This document shows, piece by piece, positions 17,829 to 26,706 of a stretch of 64,000 nucleotides of DNA. Source of the DNA: Streptomyces sp. NBC_00523 (lineage in GTDB: Bacteria > Actinomycetota > Actinomycetes > Streptomycetales > Streptomycetaceae); NCBI RefSeq assembly GCF_036346615.1, contig NZ_CP107836.1:248001-312000 (forward strand), in the 5' to 3' direction. The notes beneath the pieces were generated by a model. The model made no database searches. It had not been told where the DNA came from and was given only the letters and a program-made list of their open reading frames with translations. The translations under genes and the position numbers were made by a program. Each line of letters opens with the position of its first letter. The stretch's first letter is position 1.

Positions 17829-19442
17829 ATGACACACACATCTGTCCGGCGAAGAAGCACACGTGCCCCGCTCAAGGCCGTCACCGCTACGGCGGTGAGC
17901 CTCGCCGTCCTCGCGGGCGGTGCCTACGCCGCCGGGCTCGGCCCCTTCGACCGCCGTTCCGACGCTCTCGACCCGGCCGCCGCCGCGCAGGCGCGCGCCT
18001 TCCTCGATGACTGGTCGGCCGGGCGCTACGACAGCGCGGCGTCGCGTACCACCCATCCCGCCAGGGCGCAGGACGTGCTGCGCAGTTTCACCAGCGGCCT
18101 CGACATCGAGAAGCCCCGTCTGACCACGGGTTCCGTGGAGCGGGCCGACGACGGCACGGTACGGGTTCCGTACACCGCGAAGATGCCCGTGAAGGGGCTG
18201 GGCACCTGGACGTACACCTCACGTGTCCCTCTGCGGGAGGCGAACGGGGCCTGGAAGGTCGACTGGGCTCTGGAGCTGGTGCACCCGCACCTGAGCGACA
18301 AGGCGAAGTTCCGTCTGGAGCGGGAGGACACAAGTCCGCCTGAGGTAGCCGACCGCAACGGGAAGTCCCTGGTCGGCGACGAGTATCCGTCCCTGCAGCC
18401 GTTGCTCGCGCGGATGGCCGGTGCCGATGGCAAGCCGCGCGGCGCCATCCGGCTCGTCGACCGGGTCACCGGGCAGACCAGCGGAACAGAGGCCACGTTC
18501 GGAATGCGACCGGGCAAGGAGAGCGGTCGGGCGACGAAGACCACGCTGGACGCCGCGTGGCAGGCCGCGGCCGATCAGGCACTCGCCGCCGAGTCCGGTG
18601 GCCGGAACGCCTCACTGGTCGCCCTGCGCATCGACAACGGCGAGATCCTCGCCCTGGCCAACTCCCCCACCACCGGCTTCAACCGGGCTGCCTCGGGCAC
18701 GTACGCACCAGGCTCCACCTGGAAGATCGTCACGAGCAGTGCGCTGCTATTGAAGAACGCCGTGACTCCGGACACCGTGGTGGACTGCCCCAAGTACCTG
18801 ACGGTGGGCAAAGAGTTCCATAATGTGGAGACGTCGGAGTTCCACGGCGCCACGTTCCGGAAGGACTTCATGGAGTCGTGCAACACCGCTTTCATCAGCC
18901 TGCGCGGCAAGCTCGGCGACACGGAGACGGGCGAGGTGGCGCGCACGTACTTCGGCGTCGGCCAGGAGTGGCATGTGGGCATCCCCTCGTACGACGGATC
19001 GGTGCCCGTACCGAAGGACGAGACGGAGAAGGCGGCGGCCATGATCGGGCAGGGCCGCATCCAGGCGAACCCGCTGATCATGGCCTCGGTCACCGCCACC
19101 GCGGCCTCCGGCCGTTTCCACCAGCCGACGATCCTGCCGGATGCCGAGGACAGGACCTCGACCACCGCGCTCCCGCAGTCCGTGGTCGCCCAGTTGAAGA
19201 CGATGATGCGGGACACGGTGACCGAGGGCACCGCACACGTCCTGGCGGACCTGCCCGGCGACATCGGCGCGAAGACCGGCACGGCGGAGGTCTCCGAGGA
19301 CGAACCCAACAACGGCTGGCTCGTGGCCCGACGCGGCAATGTCGCCGTGGCCTGTGTGGTCGAGCAGGGTGTCACCGGAGGTGGCTCGGCCGGCCCGATC
19401 CTGCACCACCTGCTGTCCGCCGTCCCCGAAGACCCGTCGTAG
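17829..19442 (+). CDS. Penicillin-binding transpeptidase with NTF2-like N-terminal domain
   Basis: 537 residues from ATG 17829 (in-frame ATG at 17769 is possible but gives a poor N-terminus). A basic start and one hydrophobic anchor (VTATAVSLAVLAGGAYAA, ~18-35) place it outside the membrane. An NTF2-like/MecA_N domain spans ~50-155. The transpeptidase domain shows APGSTWK (Ser296, Lys299), SCN (350-352) and KTG (482-484). It is the common Streptomyces class B low-molecular layout without the large dimerisation domain. Divergent from LysR/serine hydrolase, so it may be an inducible, beta-lactam-tolerant cell-wall enzyme. Confidence 0.9.
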   Translation: MTHTSVRRRSTRAPLKAVTATAVSLAVLAGGAYAAGLGPFDRRSDALDPAAAAQARAFLDDWSAGRYDSAASRTTHPARAQDVLRSFTSGLDIEKPRLTTGSVERADDGTVRVPYTAKMPVKGLGTWTYTSRVPLREANGAWKVDWALELVHPHLSDKAKFRLEREDTSPPEVADRNGKSLVGDEYPSLQPLLARMAGADGKPRGAIRLVDRVTGQTSGTEATFGMRPGKESGRATKTTLDAAWQAAADQALAAESGGRNASLVALRIDNGEILALANSPTTGFNRAASGTYAPGSTWKIVTSSALLLKNAVTPDTVVDCPKYLTVGKEFHNVETSEFHGATFRKDFMESCNTAFISLRGKLGDTETGEVARTYFGVGQEWHVGIPSYDGSVPVPKDETEKAAAMIGQGRIQANPLIMASVTATAASGRFHQPTILPDAEDRTSTTALPQSVVAQLKTMMRDTVTEGTAHVLADLPGDIGAKTGTAEVSEDEPNNGWLVARRGNVAVACVVEQGVTGGGSAGPILHHLLSAVPEDPS

Positions 19443-19455
19443 CGCCTACGAGCCG

Positions 19456-21150
19456 CTACGCACTGGGCCGTTCCCGCGCATCGCGCCAGAAGGCACAGTC
19501 GTGCGCGTCATACGCGTCGGTGGTGTGTATCGCCCCGGGACCGGGGGCCAGCGACAGTACGGGGCCCGCGGTGTGCAGGACCGGCCAGTGCGGAGCTCCG
19601 GGTGTGTTCGGGTTCCCGGTGCGGGCGAAGGACGCCCAGTAGTCGATCATGCGGTCGGACAAGGTGCCCTGAGCTTCGGTCAGGGGCCGTTCGGTGGGCA
19701 CGGAGGAGAAGAGGTAGGGCAGTTCGAAGCCGTGCGCCGCCCCGTAGGGAAGGCCGGGGTGCGCGGGGAGACCGGTCGGGACCGGGGCGTCCGGATCGTT
19801 GAACTCGTAGCCGTAGAGCGGCATCCGAGGTGCCTGCGTGGTGATCTCGCGGGCCTCCTGGAGCGTGGTGCATGCGAGGGAGCGGTCGGTCAGCACGGCG
19901 GACCAGGCCAGCGCAGGCGTCGGGTAGCGCGCCGCCGGGTAGTGAAAGTCCACCGCGGCGCCGGCCGGGCCGAAGGCCTCGTCGAGACGGGTGCGGTAGT
20001 CATCCTCGGTGCGGATGGGGTACGCGGCGAGCGACTGACCGACGAACATCCGCATCTCGTCGTGGTTGGTGCCCTGGAGCAAGGGCATGCGGTGGAAGCG
20101 GCCGGCGGCAAGGGCCTTGCCCGGCGCGGCGGGCAGCAGCGGGTTGCCGAAGGCGGGCCGGTTGAAAGACGCCATCAGTTGCGCGGTGGCAAGGCGTTCC
20201 GTGCTCTGCTCGCGCAGGCAGGCCAGCACCCGGGCGTCGTCGCCCGCCTCGCAGCCGAGCTGCCGCGCGGCCAGGGCGCCGCTGTCCTGGACGTCGCGTT
20301 CGGCGGCGAAGGGCTCGTACGCCGGTGTTCCGGGGCCGAGGGCGCCCGGCGGGAACGACATGTGGCAGGAACCGCTCTGCAGCACCGCCCGCTGGAAGAG
20401 CCCGGCCGCGCTCGGCGAGGTGAGGTGCGCACAGACGCTCAGGGCGCCCGCGGACTCACCGAACAGGGTGACGGCACCGGGGTCGCCGCCGAACCGCGCC
20501 GCGTTCACCCGCACCCACCGCAAGGCCGCCTGCTGGTCGGCGAGGCCGAACGGCGGAGCGGACCCGAGGGCGGGATGACCGAAGTAGCCGAAGACGCCGA
20601 GGCGGTAGTTGACCGTGACGACGAGGGTGTCACCGCGAACGGCCATCCGCTCGGCCCCGTAGTCGCCTCCGGACCCGCCGAGGAACGCCCCACCGTGCAA
20701 CCACACCAGTACCGGGCGCCGCTGACCGGTGGGCGGGGGCGTCGACGGCATGGTGACATTGAGGTAGAGGCAGTCCTCGGAACCGCTCACGCCGTCCGTG
20801 CCGGGCATCGGCATCTGCACGCAGCGCGGGGCGGGGGCCGTCGCGTCCCGCACTCCCCGCCAGGCCGGTGCCGGCGCGGGCTCCCGCCAGCGCAGCCGGC
20901 CGGTGGGCGGCGCGGCGTACGGGATGCCGTCGAAGGTGACGTACGAACCGTGGGCGGCGCCCCGGACCAGGCCGTGGTCGGTCCGTACGACGGTTTCCGC
21001 AGAAGCCCCGTCGGCACGCGACGGCTCGGCGGCGGCAGTCGTGACGGACACGGCCGTCACGGCGAGCAGGACGGTCACGCGCAGCAAGCGCAGACTGTGC
21101 GCGCGCAGGCCAATGCACCTGCGGGGGCGTAGTGGTGGGATCGAGGACAT
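19456..21150 (-). CDS. Secreted type-B carboxylesterase
   Basis: 564 residues from ATG 21150 (AAGGGAG upstream); a longer open frame to 22344 is rejected. A Sec signal is seen in LLRVTVLLAVTAVSVTTAAA. Type-B features: YVTFDGIPYAAPPTGRLRW, EDCLYLNV, WLHGGAFLGGSGG (oxyanion hole), TLFGESAGALSV (nucleophile Ser), and the late GAAHGFELPYLF holding the His. It hydrolyses carboxyl esters outside the cell; the substrate is unknown. A MerR-type gene diverges from its promoter and probably controls it. Confidence 0.9.
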   Translation of the reverse strand: MSSIPPLRPRRCIGLRAHSLRLLRVTVLLAVTAVSVTTAAAEPSRADGASAETVVRTDHGLVRGAAHGSYVTFDGIPYAAPPTGRLRWREPAPAPAWRGVRDATAPAPRCVQMPMPGTDGVSGSEDCLYLNVTMPSTPPPTGQRRPVLVWLHGGAFLGGSGGDYGAERMAVRGDTLVVTVNYRLGVFGYFGHPALGSAPPFGLADQQAALRWVRVNAARFGGDPGAVTLFGESAGALSVCAHLTSPSAAGLFQRAVLQSGSCHMSFPPGALGPGTPAYEPFAAERDVQDSGALAARQLGCEAGDDARVLACLREQSTERLATAQLMASFNRPAFGNPLLPAAPGKALAAGRFHRMPLLQGTNHDEMRMFVGQSLAAYPIRTEDDYRTRLDEAFGPAGAAVDFHYPAARYPTPALAWSAVLTDRSLACTTLQEAREITTQAPRMPLYGYEFNDPDAPVPTGLPAHPGLPYGAAHGFELPYLFSSVPTERPLTEAQGTLSDRMIDYWASFARTGNPNTPGAPHWPVLHTAGPVLSLAPGPGAIHTTDAYDAHDCAFWRDARERPSA

Positions 21151-21218
21151 GCGTGCTCCCTTGTCTCGACGGTCCGGGTTTTGCATGGCCCGGAGGCGGC
21201 CGGTGCTCAGTACGCTAG

Positions 21219-21240
21219 AAGCTCCCCCGCGCTGGAGGTT
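21219..21240. promoter_or_regulatory. Candidate MerR operator
   Basis: Inverted repeat AAGCTCC (21219-21225) and GGAGGTT (21234-21240), one mismatch, spacer 8, lying between the divergent carboxylesterase and MerR-type genes, where MerR proteins bind between -35 and -10. Confidence 0.55.
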
Positions 21241-21249
21241 CAAGGGTCT

Positions 21250-22224
21250 GTGACGCACCGCACATGGAGCATCGGTGAACTCGCCGCCGCGACAGGCCTC
21301 TCGGTGAAGACCCTGCGCTACTACTCGGACAGCGGTCTGCTGCCGGTCGCGGAGCGCAGTGGCGGGGGCCATCGGCGCTACGGCCCGGAGGCGTGGGAGC
21401 GGATCGGACTGATCAGGCGCTTGCGGGCGCTCGACACGCCGATTGCGGCCATCACCCGGGTCGCGTGCGGGGAGCAGACCCTCGGCGACCTCGTGGCGAC
21501 CGAACTCGCCGCCGTACAGGAGCAGCTGACGCAGTTGCGCTGGCGGGAGGCGACACTCGGCGCCGTCGACGACTGCGCGGACGGCGAGCGGCTGCGGCGC
21601 CTGGAGATCCTCGCCCGGGTGCATCGGCTTCCTGAGGCGCGGCGGAGCCTCACCGACCACTGGTACCGGGAGCTGCCCGCCGAGATGCCGAGGCGGCGGC
21701 TCGAAATCATGATCGCCATGCTGTCTCCCGAGCCCTCGCGCAACCCCTCCCCCGCGGCGGCGCTGGCGTACGCCGAGATACACGTTCTGGTCTCCACGCC
21801 CGGCTTCACGCGCTGGACGGGGGATCACGCGGAGGAGATGCGGGACGCACCCGCCTTCTACGGCGAGATCGACGAGGCGGCCGCTCTGACGGCCGCTGCA
21901 GTGCAGGAACGCCTGCGGCCTGGCCCCGGACCGGCGGTCGACGCCTTCGTGTCCGCTCACGCGCGGGCTCGGAGGGAGTCGGACACCCCGGCCTTCCGCC
22001 GCTTCCTGCACGCGCTGGTCTCCAGGTCGTCGGGCTTCGACCCACGTCTGCGTCGCTACTGGGGCCTGCTGGACGCCGTCACCGCAGGGCGTTCCCTGAA
22101 CATGACAGCTGCTCACGCCTGGCTGACCGAGGGGCTGAGCCTCTCGATCTCCGGGACCGTGCCGTGCGCCGAGAACTCCGCCCACGGGTCCGCGCAGGGG
22201 CCTCCACCTGCGCGGAAGGCTTAA
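21250..22224 (+). CDS. MerR-family transcriptional regulator
   Basis: 324 residues from GTG 21250; GGAGG lies ~12 nt upstream. The winged HTH reads WSIGELAAATGLSVKTLRYY, SDSGLLPVAERSGGGHRRY, ERIGLIRRLRALDTPIAAI. The effector part (~200 residues, helical) is not a metal- or TipA-type domain and has no conserved Cys pair, so a metal ligand is unlikely. Divergent from the secreted carboxylesterase. The last ~20 residues are low-complexity and may be unstructured. Confidence 0.88.
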   Translation: MTHRTWSIGELAAATGLSVKTLRYYSDSGLLPVAERSGGGHRRYGPEAWERIGLIRRLRALDTPIAAITRVACGEQTLGDLVATELAAVQEQLTQLRWREATLGAVDDCADGERLRRLEILARVHRLPEARRSLTDHWYRELPAEMPRRRLEIMIAMLSPEPSRNPSPAAALAYAEIHVLVSTPGFTRWTGDHAEEMRDAPAFYGEIDEAAALTAAAVQERLRPGPGPAVDAFVSAHARARRESDTPAFRRFLHALVSRSSGFDPRLRRYWGLLDAVTAGRSLNMTAAHAWLTEGLSLSISGTVPCAENSAHGSAQGPPPARKA

Positions 22225-22931
22225 TCGGGACCAGCGGCATAGCAGACCGCAGTCGCTCCTCGTGCGCCCGATCGCCCTCACCGGGTCACTTGCGGGCGCC
22301 ACCACTACTTCCTCGCGGCGGGAGGCCTTGCCGCCCGCCGCCATCCCGCGATGCGCGGACTGGGTGACGCCATCGCCCTGGCCGTCGAGCGTGTCGCAGG
22401 CGACGCCGCCGCGACCGCGGTCGGCGACCGTAGCCTGATGGGTCGCGCCATTGGTCGCGCAGCCCTCGCCAAGAGCTCCAGCGGCTCCAATCGGCCCTCC
22501 TTTGCCGCAGGAGCCGCAGGCGGCCCGGTGCCTCAGCGCGTGAAAGCGCTGCTCCAGCCGGTGGCGACTCCTCGCGGCGTCGCAGTCGCGGCAGCCGGCC
22601 TGCCACTTGCCTGCTCAGCCGCAACCAGCGGGGAAGCCACTGCAGGGCTCGCGCGTCTGCATCAGCACGTTGACATCGCCCAGGGCGAAGTCCACGACGA
22701 CTGACCTCGCGGGCCGCAGCTCTACCGCCACCGCGATCCGCCTTGAAGTCTTTCTCGCTGTTGCGGGTGGGGTACGGCGCCCGCGCCTGGGACAGGGAAC
22801 GGCTGCCCCAGGAGAATCGGGGGCTTCTGGCGGGCTTCGGTGCATCACCGGCGTGATGTGTGCGAGAGGCCTCCCGGCCCGCCGCTGCCGTGCGGCCGGC
22901 GACGGGCCGGGAAGGGGCAGCACTGGCCGGG
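22225..22931. other. Gap with coding-like fragments only
   Basis: No intact gene is supported. On the minus strand a short segment near 22630-22735 reads RIAVAVELRPARSVVVDFAL, then GDVNVLMQTREP, with strong codon bias. Another near 22470-22610 reads GCRDCDAARSRHRLEQRF, ending ACGSCGKGG with paired cysteines. Neither has a start or a recognisable family. Confidence 0.45.
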
Positions 22932-23846
22932 TCAGTCCTTGTGCTGGAAGGACGCCTTCTCAACGGCTTCGGTGTCCTCACGGAAGCGGGACCACGCATC
23001 GGGGTCGCGGTCGAGGGCGTCGAGGAGGTACGCGGTGACGGCGTCGGCGACGAGGGCAACCCGGTGGGCGTCCGTGTCGGTGGTCTCGCACACGGCTTCC
23101 CCGGCGATGCCGCCCAGGGTGTGCTCTCCGCCGGGGACGACGAGGAGATGTTTGGGGGCGGGGCTGACGTCGAAGGCGTCGAGGAACCAGTCCGGTCCGC
23201 GCGTGGACATCTTCGACTGGTCCTTGTCGCCGGCGATGACGAGTGCCGGTGCGGTCATGGTGGCGTAGTCCGGCCTCATGAAGGGCAGGTGCTCGACGGC
23301 GAACGGCGTGAGCGAGTCGCCCGTGCCGGTCGCGGCGATGAGCACGCCGGCCTTTGCTCCGTCGTGGGAGAAGTCCTCGCCCGCGGTGCCTTGGGCGTCG
23401 AACACGCGGGCGCCCAGCAGGGTGCCGACGGTCTGGGCTCCCCAGGAGTGTCCGACAAGGGCGACGCTTCTCGGGTCGGCGCGGTCGATCAGGTCGCCTG
23501 CCTCGGCCAGGATGGTGTCGAGGTGGTCCAGCACCGCGTGGAGGTCGTCGATGCGTACGCGCCAGATGGTGCCGAAGCGCGGATCGTCGAACGGTATGGT
23601 GTTGCGGCGCGAGTCCAGGTGGGTCGGTTGCACGACGACGAAGCCGGCGGCGGCCCAGCGGTCGACCAGCGGCTCGTAGCCGTCCATCGACCACGCGTTG
23701 CCGTGGGAGAACACGATGACCGGAAGGTCGCGACCCTCGGCCGGTGCGGTCACCTTGACCTGCAGGGGCACCGCCCGACCACTGGTGGGGACGGTGATGG
23801 GCTTGATCGCGACGGTCTTCGTCCGGGATTGCGCAGGAGCGAACAT
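22932..23846 (-). CDS. Alpha/beta hydrolase (chlorophyllase/PAF-acetylhydrolase-like)
   Basis: 304 residues from ATG 23846 (AGGAAG upstream). Fold features: LPVIVFSHGNAWSMDGYEPL (oxyanion hole), ALVGHSWGAQTVGTLLGARV (nucleophile Ser in G-H-S-W-G), ALVIAGDKDQ (acid), and VPGGEHTLGGIAG (His). There is no signal peptide. It diverges from a TetR regulator with two perfect palindromes between, so it is probably induced by a small, perhaps ester-type, compound. The substrate is unknown. Confidence 0.88.
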   Translation of the reverse strand: MFAPAQSRTKTVAIKPITVPTSGRAVPLQVKVTAPAEGRDLPVIVFSHGNAWSMDGYEPLVDRWAAAGFVVVQPTHLDSRRNTIPFDDPRFGTIWRVRIDDLHAVLDHLDTILAEAGDLIDRADPRSVALVGHSWGAQTVGTLLGARVFDAQGTAGEDFSHDGAKAGVLIAATGTGDSLTPFAVEHLPFMRPDYATMTAPALVIAGDKDQSKMSTRGPDWFLDAFDVSPAPKHLLVVPGGEHTLGGIAGEAVCETTDTDAHRVALVADAVTAYLLDALDRDPDAWSRFREDTEAVEKASFQHKD

Positions 23847-23887
23847 GTGCGGACTTCCTGTAGGAAAGGCGCGTGCCGCATACTTGA

Positions 23888-23902
23888 CGGAACGACGTTC
23901 CG
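23888..23902. promoter_or_regulatory. TetR operator, copy 1
   Basis: CGGAACGACGTTCCG, perfect 6-bp half-sites around a 3-bp centre, in the promoter region between the hydrolase and TetR genes. Confidence 0.8.
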
Positions 23903-23911
23903 CCCACAGTA

Positions 23912-23928
23912 GCGGAACAATGTTCCGC
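23912..23928. promoter_or_regulatory. TetR operator, copy 2
   Basis: GCGGAACAATGTTCCGC, perfect 7-bp half-sites, 25 bp centre-to-centre from copy 1 and just upstream of the TetR start. It shares GGAAC-N3-GTTCC with the sites at 51160 and 51185. Confidence 0.82.
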
Positions 23929-23945
23929 GAACCAGGGGTGAGATC

Positions 23946-24536
23946 TTGTCCCGATCGGTCGGCTCCAGAGCGGCAGGCGCCGAGCGCACTCGCCAGTCCC
24001 TGCTCGCAGCCGCGGCGCAGGTGTTCGTCGAGCAAGGCGTCCAAGCGCCCATCCGTGACATCGCCGGCCGGGCCGGGGTGGGCCTGGGCACCGTGTACCG
24101 CCACTTCCCCACCCGGGCGGACCTGGTCGTCGCCGTCTACCGGCACCAGGTGGACGAGTGCGCGCGACTCGCCGCCGATCTCGCCGGGTCGCCGAGGCCG
24201 GGCGAGGCCCTGTGGCGCTGGATGGACGCTTTCGTGGAGTTCCTCGTCACGAAGCACGGACTGGGGGCGGCGCTCCAGTCCGAGGACCCCAGCCTGCAGA
24301 GCCTGCACTCCTTGATGCTCGACACACTGGTCCCGGCCTGCGCCTCGCTCCTCGACGCCGCGACGGCCCGGGGGGAGCTTGACCCGGACGTCACCGCGTA
24401 CACACTGATGCGAGCGGTCGGCAACCTGTGCATCCTGGGTCCGGGATACGACCGCGAGCACGCGCGGGCCATGGTCACCCGACTCCTTGCCGGCTGCCGG
24501 ACGACCATGCCCCCGGACGGTCCCGTGGCGGCCTGA
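23946..24536 (+). CDS. TetR/AcrR-family repressor
   Basis: 196 residues from TTG 23946 with GGGGTGAG upstream. The HTH is AAAAQVFVEQGVQAPIRDIA, GRAGVGLGTVYRHFPTRADL, typical TetR with helix 3 GVGLGTVYRHF. The ligand domain is of the SbtR-like/TetR_C group (LQSEDPSLQSLHSLMLDTLV). It probably represses itself and the divergent hydrolase through the two palindromes. Confidence 0.9.
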   Translation: MSRSVGSRAAGAERTRQSLLAAAAQVFVEQGVQAPIRDIAGRAGVGLGTVYRHFPTRADLVVAVYRHQVDECARLAADLAGSPRPGEALWRWMDAFVEFLVTKHGLGAALQSEDPSLQSLHSLMLDTLVPACASLLDAATARGELDPDVTAYTLMRAVGNLCILGPGYDREHARAMVTRLLAGCRTTMPPDGPVAA

Positions 24537-24676
24537 CGGCGAGCGGCGAAGACCCTCCCCCGCACCCGGGCGAACAGGCCGGCAGCGGCCGAGTTCGCCG
24601 ACACCCCGTCCCGCCTGCGGGTTTCCCGTCCGATCGGCCGACCGCCGGCCGACAGGCGGCGCAACACCTCAACGGC

Positions 24677-25630
24677 CTAGGTGTATTGCCCTGTGAGGTT
24701 GGGGACGCGGCTGGCGGGTGGCTTGCCTGCGAGCGCGGTGTGTCCGCGGTGGTGATTGTAGGTGTGCAGCCAGCCGGGGAACGCGTCGCGTCGTTCCTGC
24801 TCTGATTGGTAGGGGCGGGCGTAGGCCCACTCGTCGAGCAGGGTGCGGTTGAGGCGTTCGACCTTGCCGTTGGTCTGCGGCCGGTAGGGGCGGGTTCGCT
24901 TGTGGGTGATCCCGGCCGCTGCCAGGGTGTCGCGCCAGGTGTGGGACTTGTAGCAGGAGCCGTTGTCGGTCAGGACGCGTTCGACGGTGATGCCTGCGCT
25001 GGTGAAGTAGGCGTGGGCCCGCTGCCAGAAGGCGGTGGCGGTCTCCTTCTTCTCGTTGGTGTGGATCTCGCTGTAGGCGAGGCGGGAGTGGTCGTCGACG
25101 GCGGTGTGGATGTAGCTGTAGCCGGCGCTCTTGCGGGTCTTGCGGCCGGCCTGGCGGCCCAGCACCTTGTGGCCGCCGCCGTCGGGGATGTTGCCGAGCT
25201 TCTTGATGTCCACGTGCACCAGTTCGCCGGGCTTCTCGCGTTCGTAGCGGCGTATGTTCCGGCCGGTCGCACGGTCCAGATGGGTTAGACGGGCGAGCCC
25301 GAACCGGGTGAGGACCCGGTGCACGGTCGAGGGCACCAGTCGCAGGTGGTGGGCGATGCGGGCCGGGCCCCAGCGCCGTAGGACACGAACTTTGATGATG
25401 CGCCGCTCGGTGCGGGTCGGGGTCCGCCCGGGACTGTGACGAGGACGCGAGGAGCGGTCGGTCATGCCCGCTTCACCGAGGTGCCGGTAGCGGCCGGCCC
25501 AGCGCTGGGCTGTGGTTGGTGAGACCTGGAAGCGTTCGGCGGCTCGGCGCAGCGGCCAGCCCTCCTCGACCACACAGCGGGCCAGGCGCAGGCGTCCAGT
25601 CTCGGTCAGGGGTGCATTACGGTGGGGCAC
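24677..25630 (-). CDS. IS481-family transposase
   Basis: 317 residues from GTG 25630 (AAAGG upstream). Order: N-terminal HTH (RRAAERFQVSPTTAQRWAGR), a second HTH (ARIAHHLRLVPSTVHRVLTR), then the rve-type DDE core with D in LVHVDIKKLG, D in RVLTDNGSCY, and E in QTNGKVERLNRTLL. Ends with TYNHHRGHTALAGKPPASRV. Full-length and intact, so the element may still move. Confidence 0.93.
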   Translation of the reverse strand: MPHRNAPLTETGRLRLARCVVEEGWPLRRAAERFQVSPTTAQRWAGRYRHLGEAGMTDRSSRPRHSPGRTPTRTERRIIKVRVLRRWGPARIAHHLRLVPSTVHRVLTRFGLARLTHLDRATGRNIRRYEREKPGELVHVDIKKLGNIPDGGGHKVLGRQAGRKTRKSAGYSYIHTAVDDHSRLAYSEIHTNEKKETATAFWQRAHAYFTSAGITVERVLTDNGSCYKSHTWRDTLAAAGITHKRTRPYRPQTNGKVERLNRTLLDEWAYARPYQSEQERRDAFPGWLHTYNHHRGHTALAGKPPASRVPNLTGQYT

Positions 25631-25755
25631 GAGGGCCTTTCGGTCAGGTGTTGACATCGCAATCCACACCGAACCGGAAGGCCCTCACCTGCTTCAAGAT
25701 CCCTCAGCCGAGACCTGGCTCACCCGTCCACAACCTCCCAGGACAGAACACCTAG
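24677..25755. mobile_element. IS481-family insertion sequence A
   Basis: About 1.08 kb. The left end starts CTAGGTGTATTGCCCTGTGA, and the right end, read on the other strand, starts CTAGGTGTTCTGTCCTGGGA, giving imperfect terminal repeats that run into the same AGGTTG. The transposase stop codon lies in the left terminus. The right end abuts the IS5-type element at CTAG. Confidence 0.82.
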
Positions 25756-26706
25756 GGCCTGTCCGGCGGATCATGGGCGGAGCCATAAGCGGACTGCCCC
25801 TGCGGTGACCGTGCCGTGGAAGACGTAGGCCCGCTTGTCGTAACGGGTGGCGATCGCGCGGGAGTTCTTGAGTCGGTTGATGGTCCGCTCGACCTCGTTG
25901 CGTCGCCTGTAGCGCTCGCGGTCGAAGCCTGCAGGTCTGCCGCCCGCGCTGCCTCTGCGCCGGCGGTTGGCCCGCTGGTCCTTCGGCTCGGGGATCGTGT
26001 GCTTGATGCGGCGTCTTCGCAGGTAGCGGCGATTTCGGCGGGAGCTGTAAGCCTTGTCGCCACTGACGTGAGCGGGCCGGGTCCGGGGCCGCCCGCCCAG
26101 CGGGCGGGGAACCCGAATCCGGACCAGGACCTCGATCATCTGCGGGGCGTCACCCCACTGACCTGGAGTGATCAGAAGAGCCATGGGGCGGCAGCCGCCT
26201 TCACCGGCGAGGTGGATCTTGGAGGTCAGACCGCCCCGGGACCGCCCGAGTCCCTCATCGGGGCGGTGGTGCCGGGGCGTCGTCCTTTTTTCGGGACCCG
26301 CGGCCTCGCCCTGCGGGCGCCAGCCGCGTGCTGGTGGGCCCGGCAGGACGTCGAGTCGACGCCGACCATGCCCCAGTCGATCCGCCCGGCCAGGTCGGCG
26401 TCGGCCTGGACCGCCTGCAGGAGCCGGTCCCAGGTGCCGTCCGCCGACCAGCGGCGATGCCGCTCGTAGACGGTCTTCCACGAGCCGTAGCGTTCCGGCA
26501 GGTCACGCCACGGAACACCGGTGCGGACCCGGAACAGGATCCCGTTGACCACGGTCCGGTGATCGTTCCACCGGCCGCCCCGGCCACCCGGCAAAGGCAG
26601 ATGCGGCTCCAGCAACGACCACTCATGATTCGTCAGATCCCCCCGGCCCATGCCCCAACCAACGAGCGACCGATCGGAAAGTCACATGATCCGCCGGACA
26701 GGCCCT
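25755..26706. mobile_element. IS5-family element (IS427-type) inserted at a CTAG junction
   Basis: About 0.95 kb bounded by terminal repeats AGGGCCTGTCCGGCGGATCATG on the left (within 25755-25777) and its complement on the right (to 26706). CTAG is present on both sides, compatible with a short target duplication. It sits exactly between two IS481-type elements. Confidence 0.87.
25771..26651 (-). CDS. IS5-family transposase made by -1 frameshifting (two frames)
   Basis: The first frame, from 26651 to 26226, carries LTNHEWSLLEPHLPLPGGRG, NGILFRVRTGVPWRDLPERY and VGVDSTSCRAHQHAAG (first Asp). The second frame, to 25771, carries GLGRSRGGLTSKIHLAGEGG, VSGDKAYSSRRNRRYLR (second Asp) and RRNEVERTINRLKNSRAIA (Glu). 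They overlap, and a run of six A (CCG-AAA-AAA-GG on the coding strand near 26285-26294) lies at the crossover, a classic -1 slippery site. So this is probably an active fused transposase, not a pseudogene. Confidence 0.87.

Noticed and set aside
19456..22344. A 962-residue minus-strand open frame covering the carboxylesterase and beyond
   Set aside because: The part upstream of 21150 is antisense to the MerR gene and lacks a signal; the start with ribosome site and signal peptide is at 21150.
22932..24461. A 509-residue frame extending the hydrolase across the TetR gene
   Set aside because: The extension is antisense to a clear TetR gene; the hydrolase has its own start at 23846 with a ribosome site.
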